64,000 nt of DNA from Vibrio sp. SCSIO 43136 (GTDB taxonomy: Bacteria > Pseudomonadota > Gammaproteobacteria > Enterobacterales > Vibrionaceae): assembly GCF_023716565.1 (NCBI RefSeq), contig NZ_CP071849.1, forward strand, positions 930,001-994,000, given 5' to 3'. The number at the start of each line of letters is the position of its first letter. Positions within the stretch are counted from its first letter, which is position 1. The translations under genes were made by a program, and so were the position numbers. Under the pieces are notes generated by a model, which saw nothing but the letters and a program-made list of their open reading frames with translations, was not told the DNA's origin and searched no databases. Shown here one piece after another: positions 26,343 to 35,852 of the stretch.

Positions 26343-26490
26343 ATTTGCTCTTATATTTGCTTCCGTTACTTAATAGTCGAACACTTTCATCAGTTTTCAA
26401 GCACGAGATCTCACCCATTTTCTTGTTCACATCTAAAAAAGCCCATAAAATTAATCCATTACACCCTCTAATCAATTTTATCTTCGATAT

Positions 26491-27567
26491 ATGAACGCAA
26501 TCATTGAACTGCTCCGTTCTTACATACCTGTTGCACAACAATCGTGGTTTACCGATGTACTCGCAATAACGCTGGGAAGCTTTATCTGCTGGCTTGTTTG
26601 GAAACTCATTTACACCCGTTTAGAGCTGCTAAGTTCCAAAACAAAAACGCGTTGGGACGATGTTTTCATCGTCGCCTTGAAAACTCCGATTAGCACCATG
26701 ATTTGGTGTTGGCCTGCGATATCTTCAACGGGTTTGATCATTCAAACTTATATCGATCGAGACCTTGATTGGCTTGGCTCATTGCAAACGCTACTGGTCA
26801 TTTTCATCATGACGTGGATTACGTTTCGCTTGGTTCACAACATTGAAGAAGAGTTCGCCAATAAAAAGAAGTATGACGTTACTACCCTGCAAGCCATTGC
26901 AAAAGTAGCTCGACTGTTCTTTGCAATACTCGGTGTTCTCACCGTCATGCAAAGCTTTGGTGTTAGCTTATCGGGTTTACTTACCTTTGGTGGTGTTGGT
27001 GGTTTGATTGCGGGTCTAGCGGCAAAAGACTTACTTTCAAACTTTTTTGGTGGGGTGATGGTCTATTTCGATCGTCCGTTTAAGGTAGGTGATTGGATTC
27101 GTTCCCCTGACCGCTCAATCGAAGGCACTGTAGAGCGAATTGGTTGGCGAATGACAGTTATCCGCACATTTGATAAACGACCTCTTTACGTTCCTAACTC
27201 TGTATTTAGTAGCATTGTGGTTGAAAACCCGTCAAGAATGACCAATCGCCGTATTTTTGAAACCATTGGAGTGCGCTATTGCGATCACCAGTCGTTGCAG
27301 TTGATCATCGATGAAGTGAAGACCATGCTTAAAATCCATCCTGATATCGATGCTAGTCAAACCTTGATCGTTAACTTCAACAGTTTTGGCCCATCGTCTC
27401 TCGACTTCTTTGTCTATACCTTTACTAAAACGGTCAATTGGGAAAGATATCACGTGGTCAAACAGGCTGTGTTACTAGACATTCTAGCCATCATTCACAA
27501 ACATGATGCCGATGTCGCATTCCCTACTCAGACACTAAAAGTCGAGCAAATCACTGATCCACAATAA
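26491..27567 (+). CDS. MscS-family mechanosensitive channel
   Basis: 358 aa. Hydrophobic helices around residues 20-40, 68-90 and 98-115, then a pore helix region: SFGVSLSGLLTFGGVGGLIA, with a Gly/Ala-rich stretch and KDLLSNFFGG. The beta domain begins at FDRPFKVGDWIRSPDRSIEG and continues with VERIGWRMTVIRTFD and PLYVPNSVF. The layout is longer than MscS itself and closer to YbdG/YnaI-type channels with extra N-terminal helices. It releases solutes under hypo-osmotic tension. No ribosome-binding site of note; a terminator follows. Confidence 0.9.
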   Translation: MNAIIELLRSYIPVAQQSWFTDVLAITLGSFICWLVWKLIYTRLELLSSKTKTRWDDVFIVALKTPISTMIWCWPAISSTGLIIQTYIDRDLDWLGSLQTLLVIFIMTWITFRLVHNIEEEFANKKKYDVTTLQAIAKVARLFFAILGVLTVMQSFGVSLSGLLTFGGVGGLIAGLAAKDLLSNFFGGVMVYFDRPFKVGDWIRSPDRSIEGTVERIGWRMTVIRTFDKRPLYVPNSVFSSIVVENPSRMTNRRIFETIGVRYCDHQSLQLIIDEVKTMLKIHPDIDASQTLIVNFNSFGPSSLDFFVYTFTKTVNWERYHVVKQAVLLDILAIIHKHDADVAFPTQTLKVEQITDPQ

Positions 27568-27572
27568 TCTTA

Positions 27573-27600
27573 ATGGTCAGCATCCGCTGGCCATATTTTT
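27573..27600. terminator. terminator between mscS-like gene and the small ORF
   Basis: ATGGTCAGC paired with GCTGGCCAT (one mismatch), followed by ATTTTTATTT. Confidence 0.7.
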
Positions 27601-27632
27601 ATTTCGCAATGCACAGTTCGCATTTTGCAAAA

Positions 27633-27815
27633 CTAATTGAGCGCCTTTTTAACTTTCGTATAGAGCTCATCCGCCATATCTGTGGCGCTTTCGACCAGTT
27701 GCTCGTGGGCATTTTCTAAGTTGTCTGCTTCGACTACTTCAGTGATATGATCTTCGAAGTTAACTCCGACTGCCAAGCCAATTGTGAACATTCCAACGAC
27801 AGCTACCTTTAACAT
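27633..27815 (-). CDS. small exported or membrane peptide (60 aa)
   Basis: 60 aa with a hydrophobic N-terminus (KVAVVGMFTIGLAVGV) that could be a signal peptide or a single membrane anchor, then an acidic helix (ITEVVEADNLENAHEQLVES). AGGAGC stands 8 bp before the ATG, which strongly supports translation. No known family. Convergent with the channel gene. Confidence 0.65.
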   Translation of the reverse strand: MLKVAVVGMFTIGLAVGVNFEDHITEVVEADNLENAHEQLVESATDMADELYTKVKKALN

Positions 27816-27973
27816 AACTTGCTCCTGTCTCCATACTGCTAACCGATGCCTCCGAGCATTTGCAATTGTATTTATTCACTCGTAAAACAAACCGTTAGCA
27901 ACAAATTTCCATCCAACATGATTCCTATTGGTCTAAACTCAACTAAAGGCTTAGATACCGATGGGAACCTTTT

Positions 27974-28795
27974 ATGAAAAACCTCTCTTCACTCTTGTTT
28001 GCTCTGGTGCTCTGGGCTCCTACTGCATTGACCCATGCAGATACCTTGACCTTTGGCGTCGTTCCTCAACAATCTGCCAAAACTTTGGCGGCAAAATGGG
28101 GACCGATATTTGCGCACCTCAGTAAGGTGTCTGGGCATACCATTACCTTTGCTACTGCAAAGGACATACCAACCTTTGAGAATCGGCTCACTAAAGGGGA
28201 ATATGATTTCGCATATATGAACCCATATCACTACACGGTGTTTTCTCAAAAACCGGGCTACATTTCGTTCGCCAAGCAAAAAGATAAATTTATTCAAGGA
28301 ATTATCGTTGCGCACCGCAATAGCTCAATTCAACAACTTAGCGATTTAAAAGGGGCAAATTTGGCATTTCCGTCACCAGCAGCTTTCGCTGCAAGTGTTT
28401 TGCCTAGAGCGCAGCTCGAACTCGATAAAATTCCGTTCACCCCACACTATGTGTCATCACACGACTCGGTTTACCTATCAGTCTCAAAAGGTTTTTTTGT
28501 CGCAGGAGGCGGTGTCTATCGAACGTTCAATAACACCAATGAATCTGTTAACCGAGAGCTGAAAGTGCTTTGGGAAACACCTAAATACACCCCACACGCA
28601 TTTGCTGCCCACCCAAGCGTCAAGAAAGAGGTAGTCCAAGATGTGCTCGACGCCTTGCTTACCATGAACAGCAGTGAAGAAGGAAAAGCGCTATTTAAAT
28701 CAATTAACTTTAAGGGGATAGAACCTGCGAGTAACAGCGATTGGGATGATATTCGAGCGTTAGAAATCACCCTGCTCGACCACTTATTGGAATAA
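27974..28795 (+). CDS. PhnD-like periplasmic solute-binding protein
   Basis: 273 aa with a Sec signal peptide (A-L-T-H-A-D, about residue 23). The mature part reads LTFGVVPQQSAKTLAAKWGP, then YDFAYMNPYHYTVF and DLKGANLAFPSPAAFAAS, typical of the PhnD/phosphite-phosphonate binding family (type 2 periplasmic fold). No permease or ATPase gene is near; the next three genes are two-component proteins, starting 12 bp on. The natural reading is that this protein presents a ligand to the membrane kinase rather than to a transporter. The ligand is unknown. Confidence 0.85.
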   Translation: MKNLSSLLFALVLWAPTALTHADTLTFGVVPQQSAKTLAAKWGPIFAHLSKVSGHTITFATAKDIPTFENRLTKGEYDFAYMNPYHYTVFSQKPGYISFAKQKDKFIQGIIVAHRNSSIQQLSDLKGANLAFPSPAAFAASVLPRAQLELDKIPFTPHYVSSHDSVYLSVSKGFFVAGGGVYRTFNNTNESVNRELKVLWETPKYTPHAFAAHPSVKKEVVQDVLDALLTMNSSEEGKALFKSINFKGIEPASNSDWDDIRALEITLLDHLLE

Positions 28796-28807
28796 GATGA
28801 GGTTACA

Positions 28808-30439
28808 TTGTCACTTAAATTTAAAACCATCTTTGGCGTCGCACTGATTGAAGCGATACTGCTGGCGATTCTAGTGACGTTAACGTTGAGTTATCTAAAA
28901 ACAACCAACTATGAAGGGCTTACGGTTCGCGGTGAGTCCACGGCCAACTTGTTTGTCAGTACCGTTAAAGATTCCGTATTGAGTTATGACCTTGCGTCAC
29001 TGGATTCTTATAGCGACGAACTTGTTACCAACCCCGATTTACTTTATGTCAGGGTCCTCAATGCAGAAGGGAAAATACTTGCCGCTAAAGGTTTAGAAGA
29101 GTTCCGTGATCGATTTAACAAGCCTGAACTGAGCGCAGACCTAGTAACAGATGGTGTGTATGACGTATCCAAACCCATTGTTGAAGCAGGTATCCAATAT
29201 GGGCAAGTGCAAATTGGTTTTGATATGTCCTCGTTAAACGAGCAAATCGCTATAGCCAAAAAGTGGACAGCATTTATCGTGCTTGGGGAAATGGCATTAG
29301 TTGCCCTCTTCTCATACGTCCTTGGCAGTTTTTTAACCAAAAGACTTGGTAAGCTTCAGTTGGCAACTGAAAGGCTTTCTGAGGGTCGCCGCGATATATC
29401 CCTCAATGAGCAAGGCTCAGATGAAGTAGCCAAGGTAGCAAAAGCCTTTAACGCCATGGTTCAGCAACTCAAAAAGTCAGAACAAACCACGCTTGGCTAT
29501 CAGAATCGATTAGAAGAGCTTAATGCATCACTTGAAAACAAGGTGGCTGAGCGCACCGCCGAACTCAATGAAAAAAACATACATCTAGAACAAGCCAACA
29601 TCGCATTAAAAGAGGCGCAAGCCAAGTTAATCCAAACTGAGAAACTGGCCGCAGTGGGCACAATGGCAGCAGGTTACGCCCACGAGATCAATAACCCACT
29701 AGGTACCATCGATAGTAACCTGCAACTTTCTCAAGAATACTTAGAAGACTTTCGCAGTTTTGTTGATGAACTCACCCAAGCAAGTTCTCACTCATCTTTG
29801 TCCGATAGCCAAATAAAAACCTTTTTATCCAAGCACTCTTTGCAAGACTTGGAAGAGGACTTTCAAGATAGCCTGCAAGATGCGAGAAATAATGTTGCTC
29901 GAGTGAAGAAAGTAGTACATGGACTAAAAAGCTATTCTCAAATTGAGAATCAAACCAGCACTCGCCCGACCAATATCGTCAATTTGATACAAGCGAGTAT
30001 CAAAGAAAGTCAGATATATGAGCCAAATTCTCAAGTAAATCTAAACTGTTTCACTGATATTTCCAGTCTCACCCTAGATGAAATTGAAATCCAGCAAGCC
30101 ATTGTAAATATTATTAAAAACTCCCAATACGCCACTAAAAACACCCCTAACGCAATGATATCCATCGATGTCACTGAAAATGATAAATCCATTCAAGTGA
30201 CCATTTCAGATAACGGTGATGGCATGCATCCTGCTCAAGTTAAAAAAGCCTTTGACCCGTTTTACACAACAAAGCCAATAGGAAAAGGGTCAGGGCTTGG
30301 ATTAACCCAAGCGCGCAACACCATAATTCAACACCAGGGAACGATAGAGATTGATAGCCAGCTTGAAGTGGGAACAAAAGTCAGCATTTCACTGATGAAG
30401 CCCGACAGCTCCCAAACTTCCAAGCAGGCAATGCAATAA
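28808..30439 (+). CDS. membrane sensor histidine kinase with HAMP
   Basis: 543 aa from TTG at 28808; GAGG lies 5 bp upstream and no ATG exists in frame. TM1 about residues 6-28, periplasmic domain about 29-154, TM2 about 155-178, HAMP to about 225, then a long coiled coil (LEELNASLENKVAERTAELN). The dimerisation box is EKLAAVGTMAAGYAHEINNP, with the phospho-histidine in AHEINNP. ATP-binding boxes: NIIKNSQYA (N), ISDNGDGM (G1) and GKGSGLGLTQA (G2). This is an HK4-like kinase. Second gene of the PhnD-like signalling operon; the small periplasmic domain probably contacts that protein. Confidence 0.92.
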   Translation: MSLKFKTIFGVALIEAILLAILVTLTLSYLKTTNYEGLTVRGESTANLFVSTVKDSVLSYDLASLDSYSDELVTNPDLLYVRVLNAEGKILAAKGLEEFRDRFNKPELSADLVTDGVYDVSKPIVEAGIQYGQVQIGFDMSSLNEQIAIAKKWTAFIVLGEMALVALFSYVLGSFLTKRLGKLQLATERLSEGRRDISLNEQGSDEVAKVAKAFNAMVQQLKKSEQTTLGYQNRLEELNASLENKVAERTAELNEKNIHLEQANIALKEAQAKLIQTEKLAAVGTMAAGYAHEINNPLGTIDSNLQLSQEYLEDFRSFVDELTQASSHSSLSDSQIKTFLSKHSLQDLEEDFQDSLQDARNNVARVKKVVHGLKSYSQIENQTSTRPTNIVNLIQASIKESQIYEPNSQVNLNCFTDISSLTLDEIEIQQAIVNIIKNSQYATKNTPNAMISIDVTENDKSIQVTISDNGDGMHPAQVKKAFDPFYTTKPIGKGSGLGLTQARNTIIQHQGTIEIDSQLEVGTKVSISLMKPDSSQTSKQAMQ

Positions 30440-30450
30440 GGGGTGACTAA

Positions 30451-31746
30451 ATGAGCAACGAAACGACGACTAACAATCCTAAAGCGAAGTTGATGATCTT
30501 AGATGATGAAGCTGACATCGTTAAAGCCTTAACCCGTGTTTTCCGTCGCGACTTTGAGGTAGCAGGTTTTACAGAGCCCAAAGCCGCATTAGAGGAACTT
30601 AGTTCGTTTCAACCTTCAGTCATCTTATCTGACATGCGAATGCCCGAGATGGATGGTGCTGAGTTCTTCAGCCATGCAAGGGAAATTTGTCCGGACGCTA
30701 TTCGTATCCTATTGACAGGTTACGCCGATTTGGAAGCTACAACACGCGCTATCAATCAAGGCGGCGTCTACAGCTATTTATCTAAACCTTGGGACAACAA
30801 CCAAATTCGACAAACCGTGGCTCAAGCTGAACAACACTATGCTTTGATCAAGGAGCGAGAGACGCTACAACAAGCACTCAAAGATAAAAATGACGAATTA
30901 GAAACCGTAAACCAAAGCTTAGAGTTAAAAGTGCAACAACGAACTATGGAGCTTCGTGACTCATATACGAAACTGCAAAAGACCCATGCTAGCCGTTCAG
31001 CACTATTTAAAGATGTATTGTCGCTCATCACCACACTGATCGCCTTTCGTACCGAAGGAGAACCTCAAGACGTTGAGCGTGTATCTCATCAATGCCGTAT
31101 GGTCGCCATCGAGCTAGGCTTATCTGATATCCAAGTGCAGCACACTTATCTTGCGGCCATGCTACACAAATTGGGTATGGTGTCGGATATCGAAAGCCAA
31201 GTGATCAGCCAAAACTTCAATCAGTCCCATATCGCTCCAAGTTCTAACCCCGTTGCAGCCGCCGAGCTTATCGGCAACTTGAGCCGTTTCAAAGGGCTTG
31301 CCGAGTTTGTTAAGCACCAAGACGAAAACAACGATGGGACAGGTTACCCAGCGCATTTAAAAGGCGATGATATCCCCGTGGTTTCAAAAATTATCCGCGT
31401 GGTCAAAGACTACGATTACCTAGTTACGACAACCGACCCAACGGTCTTAAAATCCCCTGATAGCGCCATCAACTACCTTACCAGCCATTGTGGCGACATC
31501 TATGACAACAAGGTCGTTCAAGCGTTTCGCAAAGTGTTAAGGGACAGACCAAAAGATGAGATTCACGACATCGAATACTGTGTTGGCGTTGCCAAACTAA
31601 AAGCTGGAGACGTTGTAAGGCGAGATTTGGTCTTGCCTAACGGCACGACGTTACTGACTCGTGGTAGTGAAATCAGTCCCGCCATTTTGGACAAACTTAA
31701 GCATTACGAACAAGAAAACCGCACTAGCTTGGCTTACTTTATCTAA
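30451..31746 (+). CDS. response regulator with degenerate HD-GYP-like output domain
   Basis: 431 aa. REC domain residues 10-125: acidic pair DDEAD, phospho-acceptor Asp in SDMRMPEMDG, Thr in LTGYAD and Lys in SKPWD all present. A coiled coil follows to about residue 185. The output region is recognisably HD-GYP by order, but LHDIGK is replaced by LHKLGM and the GYP motif is DGTGYPAHLKGDDIP. Loss of the metal-binding Asp argues against c-di-GMP hydrolysis; a protein-contact role is more likely. No DNA-binding domain. Starts 11 bp after the kinase; GGGGTGA ribosome-binding site. Confidence 0.85.
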   Translation: MSNETTTNNPKAKLMILDDEADIVKALTRVFRRDFEVAGFTEPKAALEELSSFQPSVILSDMRMPEMDGAEFFSHAREICPDAIRILLTGYADLEATTRAINQGGVYSYLSKPWDNNQIRQTVAQAEQHYALIKERETLQQALKDKNDELETVNQSLELKVQQRTMELRDSYTKLQKTHASRSALFKDVLSLITTLIAFRTEGEPQDVERVSHQCRMVAIELGLSDIQVQHTYLAAMLHKLGMVSDIESQVISQNFNQSHIAPSSNPVAAAELIGNLSRFKGLAEFVKHQDENNDGTGYPAHLKGDDIPVVSKIIRVVKDYDYLVTTTDPTVLKSPDSAINYLTSHCGDIYDNKVVQAFRKVLRDRPKDEIHDIEYCVGVAKLKAGDVVRRDLVLPNGTTLLTRGSEISPAILDKLKHYEQENRTSLAYFI

Positions 31747-31754
31747 GGTACTTT

Positions 31755-32546
31755 ATGTCTGAAGAGCTAAAAATCAAGATACTGCAACAGCAGCTCAAAA
31801 ATGAAATAGAGCTTAGGCAGAAAATGCAAGAACGCCTGTTTCACGCCGAGAAACTGGCTTCGATTGGTCTATTGGCTGGTAATCTTGCTCACGAAATCCA
31901 TAACCCTTTGGCGTTTGTCATGTCTTCAGTACAAACGCTCAAGGATGAAATCAACCATCTACCACTTACTGCTGAGGATAATCACGAACTGATTGAACTC
32001 ACTGCTGACATTGAACGAGGGTTACAGCAAGTTCACGGCATCACCACCAACTACAAAAGCCAATTAAATCAGTCCAAGCAGATCATGGAGCCTCTCGATA
32101 TAAGTACCCCAATAGAAGGCGCTATTTCCATGTTCAAAAGTGCCAACAATAGTTCCATTGAAGTCATTTGTAATAACCTCGACCAAGAACAGCAAATCAA
32201 AGGATGTGCGACTCGATTGCAACAACTGTTTTTGAACCTGTTCATTAATGCCGCTCAGGCTTGTGAAGATGACGGACAGATCAAAGTGAACTGCCATACC
32301 CACTCTCAAGATGGCAAAGAAAGCATCCTAGTTACGGTCGAAGATAATGGTTCGGGAATGGAGCCAAACACCTTGGTTCAAATCTTCGAGCCGTTTTTCA
32401 CCACTAAAGACGCACAAACAGGCACAGGACTGGGCCTTGCGATATGCCAAACCATTGTCGAAGAACATAAAGCATCTATCGAGGTTAACAGCCAAGTGGG
32501 ACAAGGCACTTGCTTTACCCTAACCTTTCCTTCCATTTCGGAATAA
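31755..32546 (+). CDS. soluble histidine kinase
   Basis: 263 aa, no membrane segment or sensory domain. A short coiled coil (EIELRQKMQERLFHAEKLAS) leads into the histidine box NLAHEIHNPLAFV. ATPase boxes: NLFINAAQAC, VEDNGSGM and TGTGLGLAICQTIVEEH. It starts 8 bp after the response-regulator stop. Having a second kinase without sensor in the same operon suggests a branched input or a phosphatase or scaffold role toward the same receiver. Confidence 0.88.
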   Translation: MSEELKIKILQQQLKNEIELRQKMQERLFHAEKLASIGLLAGNLAHEIHNPLAFVMSSVQTLKDEINHLPLTAEDNHELIELTADIERGLQQVHGITTNYKSQLNQSKQIMEPLDISTPIEGAISMFKSANNSSIEVICNNLDQEQQIKGCATRLQQLFLNLFINAAQACEDDGQIKVNCHTHSQDGKESILVTVEDNGSGMEPNTLVQIFEPFFTTKDAQTGTGLGLAICQTIVEEHKASIEVNSQVGQGTCFTLTFPSISE

Positions 32547-32658
32547 TTGCTAGTCTGATCAAAGCTTGACCATCAAAGACTAACAAGCGCTAATTATTCG
32601 TTTTATTTACACAAATAACTCGTACAATTGGTACAACATTTCTTACCAGAGCAGTATT

Positions 32659-33192
32659 GTGGCTTTAAAACCAACTATTTATAAGTTTCGTATCAACTTA
32701 ACTGATATGAACCGTGACCATTATTCGTCAGTAAACCTAACCATTGCCCAGCATCCTTCAGAAAACCTCGAGCGTATGATGGCTCGTGTTATGGCTTTTT
32801 GCCTTAATGACCAGGAGGATCTTGAGTTCACCAAAGGGCTTTCAAGCATTGAAGAACCTGACATCTGGCGTAAAAGCTTAGATGACCAAATCCTAGTTTG
32901 GATTGAAGTGGGCGAACCTGACGTTGAGCGAATTAAGAAAGCAACTCGCCTAGCGAAGGAAGTAAGAGTTTACTCATTTAATTCTAAGAGCGACGTTTGG
33001 TGGAATCAGAACCAAGGCAAGTTCTCTATGCATGCTGCCTCTGTCACACGTTTTGATAGTGAAGCTATTGAAACGCTTGCACAGTATGTGACTCGTACCA
33101 TGGATATGTCAGTTATGCTGACGGGCAATTCAATTTTCGTTAATACTGAGCAAGGAGACTGTGAAGTCAGTTGGGAAACACTTAAGGAATAA
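32659..33192 (+). CDS. yaeQ: YaeQ-family protein
   Basis: 177 aa from GTG at 32659. The start ALKPTIYKFRINLTDMNRDH, then AQHPSENLERMMARVMAFCL and a central DIWRKSLDDQILVWIEVGEP with the later SVMLTGNSIFVN match YaeQ, a small family with a PD-(D/E)XK-like fold of unknown role, once tied to RfaH suppression. The ribosome-binding site is poor. It is followed 3 bp later by an unknown gene, so the two form one unit. Confidence 0.88.
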   Translation: MALKPTIYKFRINLTDMNRDHYSSVNLTIAQHPSENLERMMARVMAFCLNDQEDLEFTKGLSSIEEPDIWRKSLDDQILVWIEVGEPDVERIKKATRLAKEVRVYSFNSKSDVWWNQNQGKFSMHAASVTRFDSEAIETLAQYVTRTMDMSVMLTGNSIFVNTEQGDCEVSWETLKE

Positions 33193-33195
33193 CCC

Positions 33196-33741
33196 ATGAC
33201 CACCTTGTATCAACATCTTCAATCGGTAGGCGCTACCGAACTTGAGCTCGTGCCACAAGAACAGATGTTACTTGATGAGATATGTACCAAATACCAACCG
33301 CTGTTTAACAACGCTTGTCGTCAAAACCCGACCAAGCCGTTATTGCAAATGTTGTTGGGTACGCTAACTCACGCCCATGTAGAATCATCAAGCACATTTG
33401 AAAACCAATTGGATAGCTTGATTAACATGAAGCAAGTAATAGATGAGAATTTAGAATCTGAGCACAGAGATAAGTTTAAAGCGCATGGCCCTGAAGAGCT
33501 TTTGTTGATTACTAAATTATGGGTCATGATCCAGGGCTACCTAAGAATGGACTTCAGCCTAGCCAATGATCATGCCGATAAGACGGCGAACTTAGTGACC
33601 CATTTAGTGGGGGCAGATCCCGATATCTTGCGCACCTCCATCATGAAGAGTTATTACATTGGCCAGCAAACCAGTCCAATAGAAGCACCCAAGCCAAATC
33701 TCCTCAGCCGGGTGCTAAACTGGTTCAGCCCAACAAGCTAA
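33196..33741 (+). CDS. hypothetical helical protein
   Basis: 181 aa, no signal or membrane segment and no family I recognise. Mostly helical and acidic in the first half (LELVPQEQMLLDEICTKYQP), ending in a Pro-rich tail followed by LLSRVLNWF. The ATG lies 3 bp after yaeQ, whose end supplies an AAGGAA ribosome-binding site, so it is co-transcribed. It ends 4 bp before the convergent acetyltransferase. Confidence 0.7.
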   Translation: MTTLYQHLQSVGATELELVPQEQMLLDEICTKYQPLFNNACRQNPTKPLLQMLLGTLTHAHVESSSTFENQLDSLINMKQVIDENLESEHRDKFKAHGPEELLLITKLWVMIQGYLRMDFSLANDHADKTANLVTHLVGADPDILRTSIMKSYYIGQQTSPIEAPKPNLLSRVLNWFSPTS

Positions 33742-33745
33742 ATGA

Positions 33746-34318
33746 TTATTTCGCTTCGTTATCGATAGCTCTAATCACTTTACAAGGATTTCCAGCGGCG
33801 ACTACATTCGCTGGAATATCCTTAGTCACTACACTTCCGGCACCAATGACACAGTTTTCACCGATAGTGACACCAGGACACACAATAACACCACCACCCA
33901 ACCAAACGTTGTCACCGATTTTGATTGGGTAACCAAACTCAATCCCTTCTTCAACTCGGCCTTTCACATCCAAAGGATGGCCAGCGGTATAGATTTGCAC
34001 ATTGGGTGCGAATAGAACGTTATCGCCAATTTCAACCGTGTTAACGTCCAAAATAACGCAGTTAAAGTTGGCGTAAAAATTCTTGCCCAATTTGATGTTA
34101 TTGCCGTAATCGCATCGAAATGGTGGTTCCAAGTAAAATTCACTTTCCGCATCTGGGATCAGCCTTTCTTGGGCAGCTTTCCACTCTGGGGTATTTGGGA
34201 TGCTGTTGTTAAGTGCGTGAAGCGTTTTTCTGCACTCAACTCTCATATTCAGCAACTCTTCGTCCCATGCCAAATACGGTTCGCCCGCTAGCATTTTTTC
34301 TCTTTCTGTTTTATGCAA
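33746..34318 (-). CDS. maltose/galactoside O-acetyltransferase family protein
   Basis: 190 aa from the TTG at 34318, preceded by AGGTAG. This gives the family's usual start, HKTEREKMLAGEPYLAWDEE; the longer frame to 34438 adds 40 atypical residues. A left-handed beta-helix hexapeptide repeat fills the rest: CDYGNNIKLGKNFYANFNC, then catalytic-His region YTAGHPLD and a final VIGAGSVVTKDIPANVVAAG. Family members transfer acetyl from acetyl-CoA to sugar hydroxyls (Maa, LacA). No sugar genes flank it. Confidence 0.9.
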   Translation of the reverse strand: MHKTEREKMLAGEPYLAWDEELLNMRVECRKTLHALNNSIPNTPEWKAAQERLIPDAESEFYLEPPFRCDYGNNIKLGKNFYANFNCVILDVNTVEIGDNVLFAPNVQIYTAGHPLDVKGRVEEGIEFGYPIKIGDNVWLGGGVIVCPGVTIGENCVIGAGSVVTKDIPANVVAAGNPCKVIRAIDNEAK

Positions 34319-34502
34319 AGTACTACCTATTCTTACATATGAATTTGCTCGAATTATAGGGTCGACCAAATTCACGGACTGAGACCTAATCGATCTTTTT
34401 GTAAATCGACACACCCGCTTACAAACTGACATAACCATGACGTTTTACCCTACTTTCCAGAGTAGATTCAGCCCATCCACTTATTTTATTTAGGAGTAGA
34501 TA

Positions 34503-35567
34503 ATGAAAGTAATTCCTTGGGCGGCACTTATGATTTCAGGCCTAGCATTGCCAACACTCGCCAGCGATATGAGTTATTCAGAATCTGCTCAACAGATCCG
34601 CCAGACTTACGAAAGCCAACTCTATACTCTTTCAGCTTTTAAAGAGGGCCATTACGGCCTTCGTATGTATCGTCAAACCTTAGATCCAAAATACAAGGCT
34701 GCCATTTGGTCTGACCTAGCCCGCGTGGCAAGCACGCTCAATCGTATTTCGAGTGAATTGACCAGTGAAGAGCAAATCAAACAATACTCAATCAAACGTA
34801 TTTCCGGATACATAGGCAAAGAAGATGAGCGTAGCCTACGTCGGTTCAACGCCACCATTAAAAATCCCGAGTACGTGTTTGCCGGCGTCACATTGTTAGG
34901 TTCGATGGCTCGAGCCGATGAATATGGCTTAAAACACCAGAAAGATGATCTGCTAAGAAAGATCATTCGCCAGCACGACTACCTGTCATATGTTACTGAT
35001 CCTGAAATGATCCGTGCTTGGGCAGCTCAGCTTGCTAATCAAGTTTATTGGCTTCGTCAATTAGGTGAACAAGACGTTGTTGAACCTTTTACTGAGGCGT
35101 TCAAAGCAGCCTATCCTGATGAACTCGATCATCAACTGACCCACCAGCAGTTTGGCAACAAGATTTACGGTATGACCCATATCATATTTGCAGATTCTGG
35201 CTACTATCGTCATCGAGTAAAAGAACAAAATCACCAATGGATCTATGACTATTTACGAAAGAACATCGATACCATTTTGGCCAATGCGAAAGAGGATGTG
35301 ATTGCCGAGGTTGGGATCTCTTTTCTCTTGGCTGGCTTAGACAATGACCCAGTAGTTGAGAAGACACGTCAACATATTCAAAATGCCATCAATGAAGAGC
35401 ACGGAATGGTGCCATCTGTTGTGGGAGATACCGACCTAGAATACGGCGAGCATCGCAATGTCTTAGCCATCATGCTACTAGATTGGCGAGGGCCTAATGA
35501 TGCGCCAACGGCGACCCAACAACCGAAAATCGTCAGTGATCTCCCTTACGGGCTAGTGGCTAAATAG
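34503..35567 (+). CDS. exported DUF3541-like protein
   Basis: 354 aa with a Sec signal peptide (LPTLASDM). The mature protein is mainly helical with a repeated pattern of about 40 residues: RQTLDPKYKAAIWSDLARVA, then DDLLRKIIRQHDYL and ANQVYWLRQLGEQD. It ends with LDNDPVVEKTRQHIQNA and GEHRNVLAIMLLDWRG. I assign it from memory to the DUF3541 group found in vibrios. The alpha/alpha repeat shape recalls exported lyase folds, an inference only. TTTAGGAGTAG ribosome-binding site; a hairpin follows. Function unknown. Confidence 0.72.
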   Translation: MKVIPWAALMISGLALPTLASDMSYSESAQQIRQTYESQLYTLSAFKEGHYGLRMYRQTLDPKYKAAIWSDLARVASTLNRISSELTSEEQIKQYSIKRISGYIGKEDERSLRRFNATIKNPEYVFAGVTLLGSMARADEYGLKHQKDDLLRKIIRQHDYLSYVTDPEMIRAWAAQLANQVYWLRQLGEQDVVEPFTEAFKAAYPDELDHQLTHQQFGNKIYGMTHIIFADSGYYRHRVKEQNHQWIYDYLRKNIDTILANAKEDVIAEVGISFLLAGLDNDPVVEKTRQHIQNAINEEHGMVPSVVGDTDLEYGEHRNVLAIMLLDWRGPNDAPTATQQPKIVSDLPYGLVAK

Positions 35568-35685
35568 CAAAGATCTTGCGATTTAAGCTTAATTAGGGAG
35601 CAACCTTTAATGGTTAGCAAATAGTAATCGCTGCCGCTGTTCTACAGCAGCTGGTGTATTAAAGTGGGCTAAACTATGACTCTTG

Positions 35686-35722
35686 AGCCACAGACGAAAA
35701 TCTCTGTGGCTTATATTCATTT
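35686..35722 (+). terminator. probable terminator after the DUF3541-like gene
   Basis: AGCCACAGA paired with TCTGTGGCT, followed by TATATTCATTT; weak T tract. Confidence 0.55.
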
Positions 35723-35852
35723 AATCTAAAAAAACTATTCCCCGCCTATAAGCAACTTATCTCATAAACGTCGTGATGAGGCTTGCTGTAACTCAAATCT
35801 GATACAAATCTAACTATACTCTTATGGTACTACGTCTAGTTTAGGTGGCCGT

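Noticed and set aside
35636..35658. Small palindromes (GCTGT-TCT-ACAGC and TACAGCAGCTGGTGTA)
   Set aside because: They overlap each other, lack a T tract and are likely part of the 3' region before the better hairpin at 35686.
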